A stretch of 64,000 nucleotides of DNA from Streptomyces sp. G-G2 (lineage in GTDB: Bacteria > Actinomycetota > Actinomycetes > Streptomycetales > Streptomycetaceae), in NCBI RefSeq assembly GCF_030063135.1, contig NZ_JASISO010000015.1:91505-155504 (forward strand), given 5' to 3'. A program made the position numbers and the translations under genes. Every line of letters starts with the position of its first letter. Position 1 is the first letter of the stretch. Positions 8,254-16,860 of the stretch are shown in pieces. The notes under the pieces are model-generated. The model ran no database searches and had not been told where the DNA came from. It saw only the letters and a program-made list of their open reading frames with translations.

Positions 8254-8823
8254 ATGACGGAGACACGAGCGACGGACGAGGGGCCGAACCCCGCGCTCGG
8301 CAGCGCCGTACGCCGTCGCAGGCGGGCGCTCGACCTGACCCTGTCGGCGGTCGCGGAGCGCAGCGGCCTGTCCGTGCCGTTCCTGAGCCAGATCGAGAAC
8401 GAGCGCGCCCGGCCCAGCATGCGCTCACTCCAGCGCATCGCGGACGGCCTCGGGACCACCGCCGTCGAACTCCTCGCCGCCGCCGACGCCACGGAACGCT
8501 CCGTGGACGTGGTCCGCGCCCGGCACGACGCGGGACTGGCGCCCGACGCGGGGGTGCGCCCGCTCGTCCGGGGCCAGCACCGGATGCACGCCCTGGAGTT
8601 CACCGGCGCCCAGCACGCCGACCGTGAATTCCTGCACCAGGGCGATGAGTTGATGTACGTCGCGGACGGCGCGGCCGAAGTGGAGGCCGAGGGCCGCACC
8701 TACCGGCTGGGCCGGGGGGACACCCTGTACCTGACCGGTGGGGTGCGCCACCGCTGGCGCGCGACGAGCCAGGACACCCGGGTCCTGCTGGTCTCGGTCT
8801 CGGACCACCGCGCGGACCACTGA
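8254..8823 (+). CDS. XRE-cupin transcriptional regulator
   Basis: 189 residues. Residues 11-70 are an XRE helix-turn-helix (GSAVRRRRRALDLTLSAVAERSGLSVPFLSQIENERARPS). Residues 115-183 are a cupin_2 barrel (EFLHQGDELMYVADGAAEVEAEGR..YRLGRGDTLYLTGGVRHRWRA). Such regulators sense a small metabolite in the cupin. It is divergent from the sulfotransferase/permease pair and is their most likely regulator. A strong hairpin follows its stop. Confidence 0.9.
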   Translation: MTETRATDEGPNPALGSAVRRRRRALDLTLSAVAERSGLSVPFLSQIENERARPSMRSLQRIADGLGTTAVELLAAADATERSVDVVRARHDAGLAPDAGVRPLVRGQHRMHALEFTGAQHADREFLHQGDELMYVADGAAEVEAEGRTYRLGRGDTLYLTGGVRHRWRATSQDTRVLLVSVSDHRADH

Positions 8824-8843
8824 CCGCGTCGGCCGACGCGCGG

Positions 8844-8879
8844 CGCCGCCGGGGCCGTTGATCGGTGGCCCCGGCGGCG
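8844..8879. terminator. Bidirectional terminator
   Basis: Perfect 13-bp inverted repeat (CGCCGCCGGGGCC / GGCCCCGGCGGCG) with a 10-nt loop between convergent genes. Confidence 0.75.
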
Positions 8880-8887
8880 TCCCCGCT

Positions 8888-8908
8888 CGGTCGTCGGTCG
8901 TCGGTCGT
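8888..8908. repeat. Three tandem CGGTCGT units
   Basis: Three perfect 7-bp direct repeats just after the terminator and before the DyP stop. Likely replication slippage; no function is apparent. Confidence 0.6.
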
Positions 8909-8933
8909 CAGCCGCCGTTCCTCGGGAAGGCGG

Positions 8934-10913
8934 TCAGCGCGCCCGGGCCTCCCCCTTGGCCTGCCACAGGGTCTTGTCCCCCTGGATGATGACCACGTCG
9001 CCCGACGGGCGGACCAGCAGCCGGGCGCCGGGGTGGCCGGTGGTCTTCGAGGACCAGACGGACCCCCCGGACGCGTCGCGGACGCTCAGTTCGCCGTCCG
9101 CCGTGAAGTGCGCCCCGGTGCCCGTACCGGACGTGCCCGCCTTCCACACCGTACGGCCGTCGCCGTCCTGGAGGACCAGGTCACCGGTGGTCTCCAGGCA
9201 CAGCCGGACCGCGCCCGCGTCCAGGACGTCGCCGGGGCGCAGCACCGTGGCGGGGTGGACCTCGATGGCGTTGTCGAGCCTGCCGTCGGCCAGGGCGCGC
9301 AGGGTGGGGAGCGAGGGGGTGAAGGCGTAGACCGTGCCCTCGGTGCGGACGTGCCGCTGGAAGGAGAGGGCGGTGGCGCGGCTGCCGCTCGCCGAGGGGC
9401 ATTCGAAGGCGGCGGAGGAGCCGGGACCGATGAGGGGGTCGGCGCCCGGGAGCGGGTGACGGGCGGGCGGGAAGTCCGGGTTGTTGATCCACCGGCTCGC
9501 GATGAACTCGAACTGCTCGACCAGGTCGGCCTGGTGGCTGATGAACAGGAGCCCGCGCGCGGCCTCGTCGCCGGAGTCCGGCCGGTGCGGCGGCCCGAAG
9601 GGGATCCCGCGCCGGATGATCCGGCGGGAGTCCACCTCGGAGGCGGGCAGCGCCGGGCGCCCCGGGGCCGGGTGGAGTCCCGCGCGGGGGTTGCTCTTGC
9701 GGATGTGGGAGAAGAGCGGGGTGGTCCAGCCCTGCGGATCGTCGTGGAAGTCGAGCGGGCCGTCGATGTCCTCGCCGGGACGCGGGACGCGTTCGGCGGC
9801 GGGGCAGGTGGCGACCGGCGCGCCGCCGGGCCAGCGGCCGACCATACGGGCGGCGAACCAGGTGGGGGTGGCGTCTGCGGGCGCGGCTCCGGACCGCTTC
9901 AGCTCGGTGAGGCACTCACCGGCCTGGTTCCACCAGCCCGGGACGTCCTGGGCCAGGCGCCGTACGACGTGGAACGAACCGCCGGTGGCCCAGACGGGCA
10001 GTCCGGCGGGACGGCCGCCGACGCGTTCGTGGCCGACCAGGAACTCCCCGGCGGGCACCAGCCGGGTGCCGGGCTTGCCCCGTACGGTCTGCGCGTTCGC
10101 CGGGTCGGGGGCGTCGAAGCCGCTCACCCCGGGCTGGCTGATCGCGTCGAGGAAGCCGAAGTGCTCGTGCCCGCGGAGCTCGCCGGGGAGCGTGGCGCCC
10201 TCCTGGCGGAACACGACCGCGGCGGCGGCGCGCTCCAGGGAGCGGCGGTGGCGCTCGGCGGCCTCGGACAGCGTCCGGGGGTCGTCGGCGGCCAGGGTGA
10301 GGACGGCGTGGACGTCCTCACCGGCCGCCCCGAAGAGCCAGCCGCCGGGGGCGCTGGCCCCGGTGTCCCCCAGGTGTTCGGCGCGGGCCGCGGCGCCCTC
10401 GCGGAAGGCCTCCGCGGTGGTCCCGGGGCGGACGGCGGGGAAGGGGTCCTTCTGGGCGAGCACGCCCAGACCGGCATGCGTGAGGCTCAGGCCGGTCCAC
10501 AGCACGGACATGCTGGACGGGTCCACGCCGTCCCGGAGGTGGCGGGCGGCGCTGAAGTCGCTGTTGAAGCGCGTGACCTGATCGGTCGTGGAGAGCTCGG
10601 GCAGCAGGGCGCCGAGCCACCGGCGGCCCTGGTGGACCTCTTCGAAGTGGATCAGGAGCAGGCAGACGTGGTCCTTGCGGAAGCCCGCGAGGATGTCGCC
10701 CTGGCTGGTGGCGTCGGCGCGCAGGGGCAAGGGGGCGCCGGCCGCTGCCCGGGGGGCCGCCGGGCCGGCCGGGCCGGACACCGGGGGTGCGGCGGTGTCG
10801 GCGGCGGCGGCCCGTGCGGCCGAGGCGCCGGCGGTGAGCACGGCCGCGGCGCAGGCCCCGGCCCGTACGACGGTCCGGCGGGTGGGGTGGTGCGGGGAGG
10901 GCGGGCTCTGCAA
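8934..10913 (-). CDS. Tat-exported DyP peroxidase fused to a lectin-like tail
   Basis: 659 residues. The N-terminus has a twin-arginine pattern (TRRTVV at 11-16) and an Ala-rich core, indicating Tat export of a folded heme protein. Residues about 68-550 are a dye-decolorizing peroxidase: GFLDAISQPG holds the distal Asp256 but has Ala where most DyPs have Gly; SHIRKSNPR gives the proximal His403; RRIIRRGIPFG supplies the distal Arg. Residues about 552-655 form a bulb-type (B-) lectin-like beta-prism, with repeats LCLETTGDLVLQDGDGRTVW, DGELSVRDASGGSVW and RPSGDVVIIQGDKTLW. The tail may hold the enzyme on a polysaccharide. Usual DyPs lack this domain. The heme peroxidase call is firm; the lectin role is inferred. 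Confidence 0.9.
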   Translation of the reverse strand: MQSPPSPHHPTRRTVVRAGACAAAVLTAGASAARAAAADTAAPPVSGPAGPAAPRAAAGAPLPLRADATSQGDILAGFRKDHVCLLLIHFEEVHQGRRWLGALLPELSTTDQVTRFNSDFSAARHLRDGVDPSSMSVLWTGLSLTHAGLGVLAQKDPFPAVRPGTTAEAFREGAAARAEHLGDTGASAPGGWLFGAAGEDVHAVLTLAADDPRTLSEAAERHRRSLERAAAAVVFRQEGATLPGELRGHEHFGFLDAISQPGVSGFDAPDPANAQTVRGKPGTRLVPAGEFLVGHERVGGRPAGLPVWATGGSFHVVRRLAQDVPGWWNQAGECLTELKRSGAAPADATPTWFAARMVGRWPGGAPVATCPAAERVPRPGEDIDGPLDFHDDPQGWTTPLFSHIRKSNPRAGLHPAPGRPALPASEVDSRRIIRRGIPFGPPHRPDSGDEAARGLLFISHQADLVEQFEFIASRWINNPDFPPARHPLPGADPLIGPGSSAAFECPSASGSRATALSFQRHVRTEGTVYAFTPSLPTLRALADGRLDNAIEVHPATVLRPGDVLDAGAVRLCLETTGDLVLQDGDGRTVWKAGTSGTGTGAHFTADGELSVRDASGGSVWSSKTTGHPGARLLVRPSGDVVIIQGDKTLWQAKGEARAR

Positions 10914-11365
10914 CGTGTCCTCCGGGCAGGAAGAGGGTGCGCCGCCGGGCGACGCCGTGACGGCGGGCCGGGGAGCTGATGATCATCACCCTGGCTGATG
11001 GGAGGGGGTCGCGCGCGGCAGGCACACCGATGGAGTGACGGAGCGTCGGCTGACGGACTGACGGACCGACGCGCTGACGGACCGACGGCCGCGGGTCGGG
11101 GCGGGTCGGCGGCCTGGGCGGCGGGTGGGGTCAGCGGGCCGTGGACCGGGGCGGACCGGGACGCCGGGGGGCCTGCTGGATCGGCCCGCGACTCCCCCTC
11201 GCGCTCCGGTCTGCGGCCGGGAGCGGCTTGGCCCTTCCGGGTCGAGGGTGCGCGGGGGGAGAAACGGTGCGCCCTGGCGGTCGTTATCCGCGTGCCGTGC
11301 ACCTGCGGTCCTCTCGGGGCCCGCTCCGGTGGTCATGACGGCACGTCACCGAACGAGGGAGGCCC
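10914..11365. other. 452-bp intergenic region with palindrome and 8-bp repeat array
   Basis: No gene is supported here. It holds a perfect 12-bp palindrome TGATGATCATCA (10977-10988), 64 bp upstream of the DyP start and a candidate regulator site. It also holds seven phased, partly diverged 8-bp units (11034-11089; CTGACGGA occurs at 11050, 11058 and 11074). The promoter of the glucoamylase-like gene must lie in the second half; its ribosome site GGGAGG precedes 11366. Confidence 0.6.
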
Positions 11366-13288
11366 ATGGCCCCGTCCATCGCATTGTCAGCCGTCCTGGC
11401 GACGGCCCTGCTGAGTGTTCCCGCCGCCGTCACCGGCCCCATCACCTCCGGCCCCGTTCCTGACGGTCCCGCTGCCGCGGTCGTCTCCGGCAGCGGCCAG
11501 ACCCCGCGCGAGACGCCCCTGTTCAGCGTCAGGGGTCCGGACAACGCGGCGGCGCAGGAGTTCACCGCGGACTCCGCCCGGCTCACCCGGGTGGCCTTCT
11601 ACCTCGCCAGCGGTGCCTCGACGGGCACGGTGACCGTCCAGGTACGGGCCTCGCGGGACAGCGCCGACTCCGCGGTCGCCACCCGGACCCTGGACCTGAA
11701 GGCCCTGGGCGGGGCGGGGGCGGGCTGGGTGGAGGTCCCCCTCGACGGACGGCTCCAGGCCGGTTCCCGCTACTTCCTCTTCGTCCAGGCCGCGACGCCG
11801 GAGAACAAGCCCGTCACCTGGTACGGAACCCGCCGCGCGGCTGCCAGTGCGCCGACGAGCTGGAACTACGACCGGCCCTACTGGGGCGGCTGGCACGCCG
11901 AGACGGCCCGCCTCGCCTTCCGCGTCGACCCGTCGGACGCCGAACGCTGCGGGGAGACGGAGCCCTGCTACCTCCCCGCGTCGGCGCTGGCCGCCCGTAC
12001 GGCCGGACTGCTGTCGAACGGGACGACGGTGGAAGCGGTGACGCCCTCCTTCACGGTGGGCGCCTCCTACGTCGACGGCAGCAACGTACTGCGTCTGCCC
12101 TCGGGGCGGTGGCGCTACCTCCCGGCGGGCCGCGCGGCCTCGGTGGTGACCGCGGCGAACGACCCGGCCGCGCTGGAGCAGATCTCCGAGAGCCGGGCCT
12201 GGCTGGCCGCCGGGAAGGTACCGGGCACGGGGACCGCCGAGCGGGCCGTGTACCAGCGCGCCCTGCTGTCCATGCGGGCCCTGCTGCGCCCCAACGGGGC
12301 GTTCGCCGCCGCCTGGTCCCCGGCCTGGGCGTACTCCTGGCCCAGGGACGGCAGCTTCGCCAGTGCCGCGTTCGCCGCCACCGGCCACGACGCCGAGGCC
12401 TACCGCGTGCTCCGCTACAACCAGGCGACCCAGCGTCCGGACGGCACCTGGGAGGCCCGCACCACGCTCGACGGCGCGGGCCCGCCGGACACCCGGACCT
12501 GGCAGCTCGACGCGAACGGCTGGGTGCCCTGGGCCACCTGGCAGTGGTACCAGGCCGCCCCGGCCCAGGACCGGGCCGCGCGCCTGACGGCGGTGTACCC
12601 GATGGTCCGCAAGGCCGCCGACTACGCGGCCGGTTCCCTCGGCGCCGACGGCCTGCCGCCCGCGGGACCCGACTACTGGGAGCTGACGACCGCCACGCCC
12701 AACATCGGCACCGCCGCTCCCCTGCTCGCTGGGCTCAACGCCGCCGCCGACCTCGCCCGTACGACCGGCCGGAACGCCGACGCGGACCGCTGGGCGGTCG
12801 CCGCCGGGCGGCTGTCCCAGGGCATCGCCACCCGTTTCGCCCCCGCCGGATACCCCCGGACCAGCGAGAACCGCCGCGGCCGGGACAGCGCCGCCGCGTT
12901 CATGGCCCCGCCCTTCAACAACGCGCCCGCCGGGCTGGCGGCGGCCCTCGACTCCACCTACGACGCGCTGCTGCTGCCCAACGGCGGGCTGAGCCCGGGC
13001 ATCGATCCCAACGTGAACTGGGGGGCGTACGCGTGGACGCCCAGCACCACGTTCCTCGCCCTGGCGTGGGCCGGGACCGGTCAGTACGGGAAGGCCGATC
13101 TCGTGCTCGACTGGGTGCTCGCACACCGCAACGGCCTCGGAGAACTCTCCGAGACCGTCAACGGTGCGAGCAACCCCTCATCGGTGGCGCCGCTCGGCTG
13201 GACCGATTCGCTGGTGCTCCTCGCCGGGCTGGCGGCCCAGGGCTCACCCCGGCCGACGCCGCCCGACGCGACCCGGCGTCACCAGTAG
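11366..13288 (+). CDS. Secreted GH15-like glucoamylase/dextranase-type hydrolase
   Basis: 640 residues, ATG with GGGAGG 5 nt upstream. A Sec signal peptide covers about residues 1-25. Residues 50-190 form a beta-rich N-terminal domain (FTADSARLTRVAFYLASGAS, ending in Cys-containing CGETEPCY). The catalytic (alpha/alpha)6 part follows, with YSWPRDGSFASAAFAATGHD, TWQLDANGWVPWATWQWY and a C-terminal GELSETVNG..APLGWTDS segment that matches the usual place of the GH15 catalytic base. Expected to release glucose from alpha-glucans outside the cell. The gene overlaps the convergent small gene at 13279-13434 by 10 bp. The family is fairly sure, the exact substrate not. Confidence 0.82.
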   Translation: MAPSIALSAVLATALLSVPAAVTGPITSGPVPDGPAAAVVSGSGQTPRETPLFSVRGPDNAAAQEFTADSARLTRVAFYLASGASTGTVTVQVRASRDSADSAVATRTLDLKALGGAGAGWVEVPLDGRLQAGSRYFLFVQAATPENKPVTWYGTRRAAASAPTSWNYDRPYWGGWHAETARLAFRVDPSDAERCGETEPCYLPASALAARTAGLLSNGTTVEAVTPSFTVGASYVDGSNVLRLPSGRWRYLPAGRAASVVTAANDPAALEQISESRAWLAAGKVPGTGTAERAVYQRALLSMRALLRPNGAFAAAWSPAWAYSWPRDGSFASAAFAATGHDAEAYRVLRYNQATQRPDGTWEARTTLDGAGPPDTRTWQLDANGWVPWATWQWYQAAPAQDRAARLTAVYPMVRKAADYAAGSLGADGLPPAGPDYWELTTATPNIGTAAPLLAGLNAAADLARTTGRNADADRWAVAAGRLSQGIATRFAPAGYPRTSENRRGRDSAAAFMAPPFNNAPAGLAAALDSTYDALLLPNGGLSPGIDPNVNWGAYAWTPSTTFLALAWAGTGQYGKADLVLDWVLAHRNGLGELSETVNGASNPSSVAPLGWTDSLVLLAGLAAQGSPRPTPPDATRRHQ

Positions 13289-13434
13289 TGCCGCCGGCCG
13301 CCGACCGCGCGTCCCATGGCTCCCATGATCCACAGGACCGCGCCCACGACGATGAGGATGATCCCGATGGTCCACAGAATGCTGATGTGGGCCAGGATCG
13401 CGATGAGGAGCAGGACTACTCCGAGGACGATCAC
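13279..13434 (-). CDS. Small two-helix membrane protein (DUF6131-like)
   Basis: 51 residues read from GTG at 13434: MIVLGVVLLLIAILAHISIL, a turn, then a second helix rich in Ile/Val and the end GRAVGGRRHYW. Two hydrophobic helices and a basic tail match the tiny hydrophobic proteins common in actinobacteria (DUF6131-like). A GGAG element lies upstream of the GTG. Its stop codon lies inside the 3' end of the convergent hydrolase gene (10-bp overlap). Function unknown. Confidence 0.75.
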   Translation of the reverse strand: MIVLGVVLLLIAILAHISILWTIGIILIVVGAVLWIMGAMGRAVGGRRHYW

Positions 13435-13568
13435 GGTGCACTCCGATCTCGCGGGGAACCGGCTGCCCTGCGGCAGTCGCGGCCGTGTGTGGCGGCCTCA
13501 ACGAAGCGACTGCCCGTTTATTCACCGCTTACACGGTCCACCGCTCATCTGCGGGCCGGCAGGCCCGC

Positions 13569-13709
13569 TCACCACCAGTAGCCGGGGTACTTCGGCGCTT
13601 TCGGGCGGATCCACGGGCCCGCGTCACCGGCGCGGACGAGGAGGACGGCGGCCCCGACCAGCAGAGGGAGGAACCGAGCCGGATCGAGGGCCTGGGGGAC
13701 AATGATCAC
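13569..13709 (-). CDS. Possible small membrane protein
   Basis: From GTG at 13709 a 46-residue product begins MIIVPQALDPARFLPLLVGA, continues through a hydrophobic helix and ends PKAPKYPGYWW. An aromatic tail and one helix resemble the small protein at 13279-13434, but there is no ribosome site. The remaining 13435-14015 gap shows no other supported gene. Confidence 0.3.
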   Translation of the reverse strand: MIIVPQALDPARFLPLLVGAAVLLVRAGDAGPWIRPKAPKYPGYWW

Positions 13710-14015
13710 GGCGGTCGCGGCGCCGGTGATGTACGGGGCAGCGACGGGCTCCGGCCGGGCCGGTGCCCGGACCGGGCGGCGGACCGGGGCGGCCCGTCGG
13801 CCGACGCGGGCCCGGGGTGCGGACGGGGAACGGACGGGGCGCGGGTGCCGGAACGCGCGGGCCCCCGCCCCGGAGGGTGCCCGCACCGCCCGTCGGGCTG
13901 TTCCGGCGCGTGTTCCGTACGTGTCCGGCGGGCCCGTACGGGGTCGTCGGACGCGTACGGACCCGGCGCCCCTACGGACCCGTTGGGACCCGCCGGAGCC
14001 GCCATCCCCCTACGG

Positions 14016-14426
14016 TCACACTCCGATCGCGCCGGGCGCGGGGGCCGGGGCCGTGGCGGCGATCGTGAACGAGTGCCCGGCCGGGTCGCTGAACAGCCGG
14101 GCCGCGCGCGGGCCGTCCTCGGCGTCGGCCGACACGGGGCGGGCCCCCAGGGACACGGCCTCGCGCTCGGCCTCGTCCAGGTCCTCGGCGGCGACCATGA
14201 TCCGCAGGTGTGCCTGCAGGGAGTCCTCGGGGCGCGGCCAGCTGGGCGGGGCGTAACCGCGGTCCCGGCACACCGCGAGGTGGACCCCGGCTCCGCCCAC
14301 CACCTCGACCATGTCGGAGCCGGGCCCGGACCGGACCTCGGCCCCCAGCAGATGGGCGTAGAACAGCGCGAGGGCCTCCGGCTCGGCGCAGTCCAGTACG
14401 AGAACGCTCGTCTTCGCGACAGTCAT
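14016..14426 (-). CDS. VOC (glyoxalase/bleomycin-resistance fold) protein
   Basis: 136 residues made of two beta-alpha-beta-beta-beta modules: residues about 5-60 (LDCAEPEALALFYAHLLGAE..VHLAV) and 72-127 (HLRIMVAAEDLDEAEREAVSLGA..ARLFSDPAGHSFTIA). The DPAGHSF end is typical of the actinobacterial glyoxalase-like group. These are metal-dependent or metal-free binding and enzyme folds; the substrate cannot be told. It is divergent from the DoxX gene across 238 bp. Confidence 0.85.
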   Translation of the reverse strand: MTVAKTSVLVLDCAEPEALALFYAHLLGAEVRSGPGSDMVEVVGGAGVHLAVCRDRGYAPPSWPRPEDSLQAHLRIMVAAEDLDEAEREAVSLGARPVSADAEDGPRAARLFSDPAGHSFTIAATAPAPAPGAIGV

Positions 14427-14463
14427 GGGCCGCGCTTGCCCCGCGCCGACCGTCGTATCCGCC

Positions 14464-14535
14464 GGATCCAGCGTGCCCGCCGGATCCGCGGCCTCCGGGC
14501 GCGCCGGATCCACCGTCGTCGTGCGCGGCGGATCC
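14464..14535. repeat. Four GGATCC sites at 18-24-24 bp spacing
   Basis: GGATCC at 14464, 14482, 14506 and 14530, each inside a longer degenerate CGCCGGATCC-type unit between the divergent VOC and DoxX genes. Spacings are multiples of 6. It may be decayed tandem repeats or a protein-binding array. Confidence 0.45.
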
Positions 14536-14664
14536 GGGCGGGAACGGCCGGGGGTGTGGCGGCCGTCACACCTCCGCTGGAGGCGTACCGCATGCGCGCG
14601 GGACGGCGTGGCACGAGGCTGGGGAACGGACTCTGCTCGGCCACCCTCTGAAAGGTCTGGCGAC

Positions 14665-15210
14665 ATGCTCTTCACCGTACGCAAGGATCTCGGACTGCTC
14701 GCCCTGCGCCTCGGCACGGGGGGTGTTCTCATGGCGCACGGTTCGCAGAAGCTCTTCGGCTGGTTCGGCGGGGGCGGAATCGACGGCACGGCCAAGGCGA
14801 TGGAGCACATGGGCTTCCGGCCGGGGCGGCAGAGCGCGATCGCGGCGGGGCTCGGCGAGGCCGGTGGCGGTGCGCTGCTGGCGCTGGGGCTCGCGACCCC
14901 GGCCGCGGGCGCCGCCGCCGCGGGCGCCATGGCGGGGGCCGTCGCGGTCCACGCCCCCGCCGGGTTCTTCGCGCAGGGCGGCGGCTTCGAGTACCCGGCC
15001 TTCCTCGGCTTCGCCGCCGCGGCGCTCGGGGTGACCGGGCCTGGACGGTACTCCTTCGACCACCTGGGCGGCCACAAGGTGGACCGTCCGGCCGCCATCG
15101 CGGTGGCGTTCACCCTCAGCGCGATCGCCGCCACCGTCGTCGTGAAACGCCGCAACGCCGCGCTCGCCGAGGCGGCCGAGTCGGCCGCCCCCGGGGACGG
15201 CGCGCCGTAG
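14665..15210 (+). CDS. DoxX-family membrane protein
   Basis: 181 residues, ATG with AAAGG upstream. Four membrane helices carry the DoxX signature: LGLLALRLGTGGVLMAHGSQ, KLFGWFGGGGIDGT, EAGGGALLALGL and AVHAPAGFFAQGGGFEYP. The hydrophilic end (NAALAEAAESAAPGDGAP) is cytoplasmic. DoxX proteins are linked to redox and thiol stress complexes in mycobacteria, but the role here is unknown. Confidence 0.88.
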   Translation: MLFTVRKDLGLLALRLGTGGVLMAHGSQKLFGWFGGGGIDGTAKAMEHMGFRPGRQSAIAAGLGEAGGGALLALGLATPAAGAAAAGAMAGAVAVHAPAGFFAQGGGFEYPAFLGFAAAALGVTGPGRYSFDHLGGHKVDRPAAIAVAFTLSAIAATVVVKRRNAALAEAAESAAPGDGAP

Positions 15211-15247
15211 GCCGTCCGCGCCGCCGCACCGGAACTCCGGGCGTACC

Positions 15248-15816
15248 TCAGAGCTCCAGGCGGGATCCGCACCGGGAGCAGTACCACGCTCCCGGTTCGC
15301 CCGCGAGACGACCGCAGTCCGGGCACACCTGATGGAGCAGACACGCGCCCTCCCCGCCCTCCGCGATCGCGGGGAGGGCCCGGAATCCGGGGCTCCGGGC
15401 GGTGACGGCCAGGCAGACCATGCCCTGCGGCCCCGCGCTCAAGGACCCGGCCGAGCCCCGGGGCAGCCAGAGCACCGTGTGCGGGCCCAGCTCGGCGCGG
15501 CCGTCGGGGCCCGCACCTCGGCGGTCCGGTCGCCGGGGGCCCGCGGGGCCCGGGCGTCGGGGATCCGCAGGAAGCCGGCGCCCTCGATGACGATCAGCAG
15601 GGCGTCCGCCGACCCGGCGGGGCCGGTGTCGCCGTGTTCCCCGGCCACGGCACCGGGCGGCAGCCGGACGAGGGCGGTGTCGAGGGACCGGGAGGGCTCG
15701 AAGAGCCGCCACGGCGGCGCGGCCGGTCCCGGCCCGGTGGCCTCGGCCGCCGGCTGCCCGGGACCGACGAGGATGCTCGGGTGCTCGCCCCGCGGGATCG
15801 CCATGCCGGCAGTCAT
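15248..15816 (-). pseudogene. Frameshifted cupin-like/zinc-ribbon protein
   Basis: The N-terminal part reads in one frame from ATG 15816 (MTAGMAIPRG, then WRLFEPSRSLDTALVRLPPG and ALLIVIEGAGFLRI, a cupin-like beta segment). The C-terminal part reads in another frame (AELGPHTVLWLPRGSAG to the zinc ribbon CPDCGRL..WYCSRCGSRLEL at the stop 15248). Adding one G to the GGG run near 15512-15516 joins them as EVRGPDGRAELG, giving a protein of about 190 residues. So one base appears missing, either a true mutation or a sequencing error. Function unknown; the ribbon has four Cys (CxxC..CxxC). Confidence 0.7.
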
Positions 15817-15819
15817 ACA

Positions 15820-15862
15820 CCCTCCGGGCGCCGGCGGGGCGGCGGTCCCGGCACCCGGAGGG
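15820..15862 (-). promoter_or_regulatory. 15-bp hairpin that buries a Shine-Dalgarno sequence
   Basis: In reverse-strand RNA the arms (15848-15862 and 15820-15834) pair over 15 bp with a single G-U and a 13-nt loop. On the opposite strand the same position would be a C-A mismatch, so the fold suits this strand. The 3' arm ends in GGAGGG, 3 nt before the ATG at 15816. It is either the terminator of the truncated hydratase or a lid on the cupin ribosome site. Confidence 0.5.
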
Positions 15863-15870
15863 CCGGGGTC

Positions 15871-16605
15871 AGCGGCGGCGGTGGCGGTGGTGCCTTCGGT
15901 GTCGGCCAGTTCCACGTCGGTGACGGTGGTGTTCAGGGAGAACGTGACGCCGTTGTTCTTCAGCCACGCCTGGAGCGGGCGCACGATGGAGTCGTACTGG
16001 TTGAAGCGCGTGCGGTAGATGCCCGACATCGTGTCGAAGGTCTTGAACAGGTGCACGAACCGGTTGAGGTAGCGCCGGAATTCGATCGCCGAGTGCCACG
16101 GCTCGAAGGCGAAGGTCGTGCACCACATGTACCAGAAGTTCGTGGTGAAGAACTCCGGGGCGAAGCAGTCGGAGATGCGCTTGCCGTCCAGGCGTGACTC
16201 GGGGGTGGCCACGCACGTGACCAGATCGAGCCGGTCGCGCTCCGAGAAGCCCATGGAGCGGGTGTCGACCGGCCGTCCGGTGGCGTCCACCAGGCGGGCC
16301 TTGTCGTTCCACGCGAAGTCCTCGTGGAAGGCGAAGGTGTCGTCGGTGACCGACCTGCCCGGGTCGTCGAGGGACGGAATGGAGCGGAGCAGGTCGTAGG
16401 TGCACTCGAAGTGCAGCTCGAACATCCGGCCACCGCGCATGGTGTACCCGGTCTCCGGGTCACCCGCCGCGTCCAGGCTGCCGCCCGTGCGGTCCTGCGC
16501 CTCCAGGATCGTGATGTCGCCTCCCGCGAACCCGCCCTCCCTGATCAGCAGCGCCGCCGCCGACAGCGAGGCGATCCCCGCGCCCACCAGATAAGCCTTG
16601 GCCAC
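15871..16605 (-). pseudogene. Oleate hydratase, N-terminal fragment
   Basis: GTG at 16605 with GGAGAC upstream. The first 240 or so residues clearly match oleate hydratase (MCRA family): FAD-binding AYLVGAGIASLSAAALLIREG, TGGSLDAAGDPETGYTMRGGRMFELHFECTYDLL, then FFTTNFWYMWCTTFAFEPWHSA and FNQYDSIVRPLQAWLKNNGV. Homology ends after TVTDVELADTEG. Full enzymes are more than twice this length, so the C-terminal half, including much of the substrate site, is missing. No stop follows in frame; the frame runs into the cupin gene. This is a deletion remnant and should not hydrate oleate. Confidence 0.85.
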
Positions 16606-16860
16606 GACACGTCTCCGCTCGCCGGGTCCGCTCCGGCCCCGGTCAGCCGTGCGGTCACCCTGCCAACCCACCAGCCTCCGGGGGCCCCCGCAACCGGGGT
16701 GCGTCATCGGAGGCGGCCGCCCCTGGGCGAACGGCCCGGATATGGCCGACGTCCACCTGCTCGACCGGGGCGATCCACGCCTCATCTGGGCGATCGCGCG
16801 TCGCGGAGAGAGCCGGGGGAAGCAAGAGGACCGACGGCGCACCGCGTGCGGGACGCCCGG

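Noticed and set aside
16324..16860. Upstream extension of the LLM fragment and a MADVHLLDRG frame
   Set aside because: Antisense of the oleate hydratase or without recognisable fold; only the part from 16861 matches LLM proteins.
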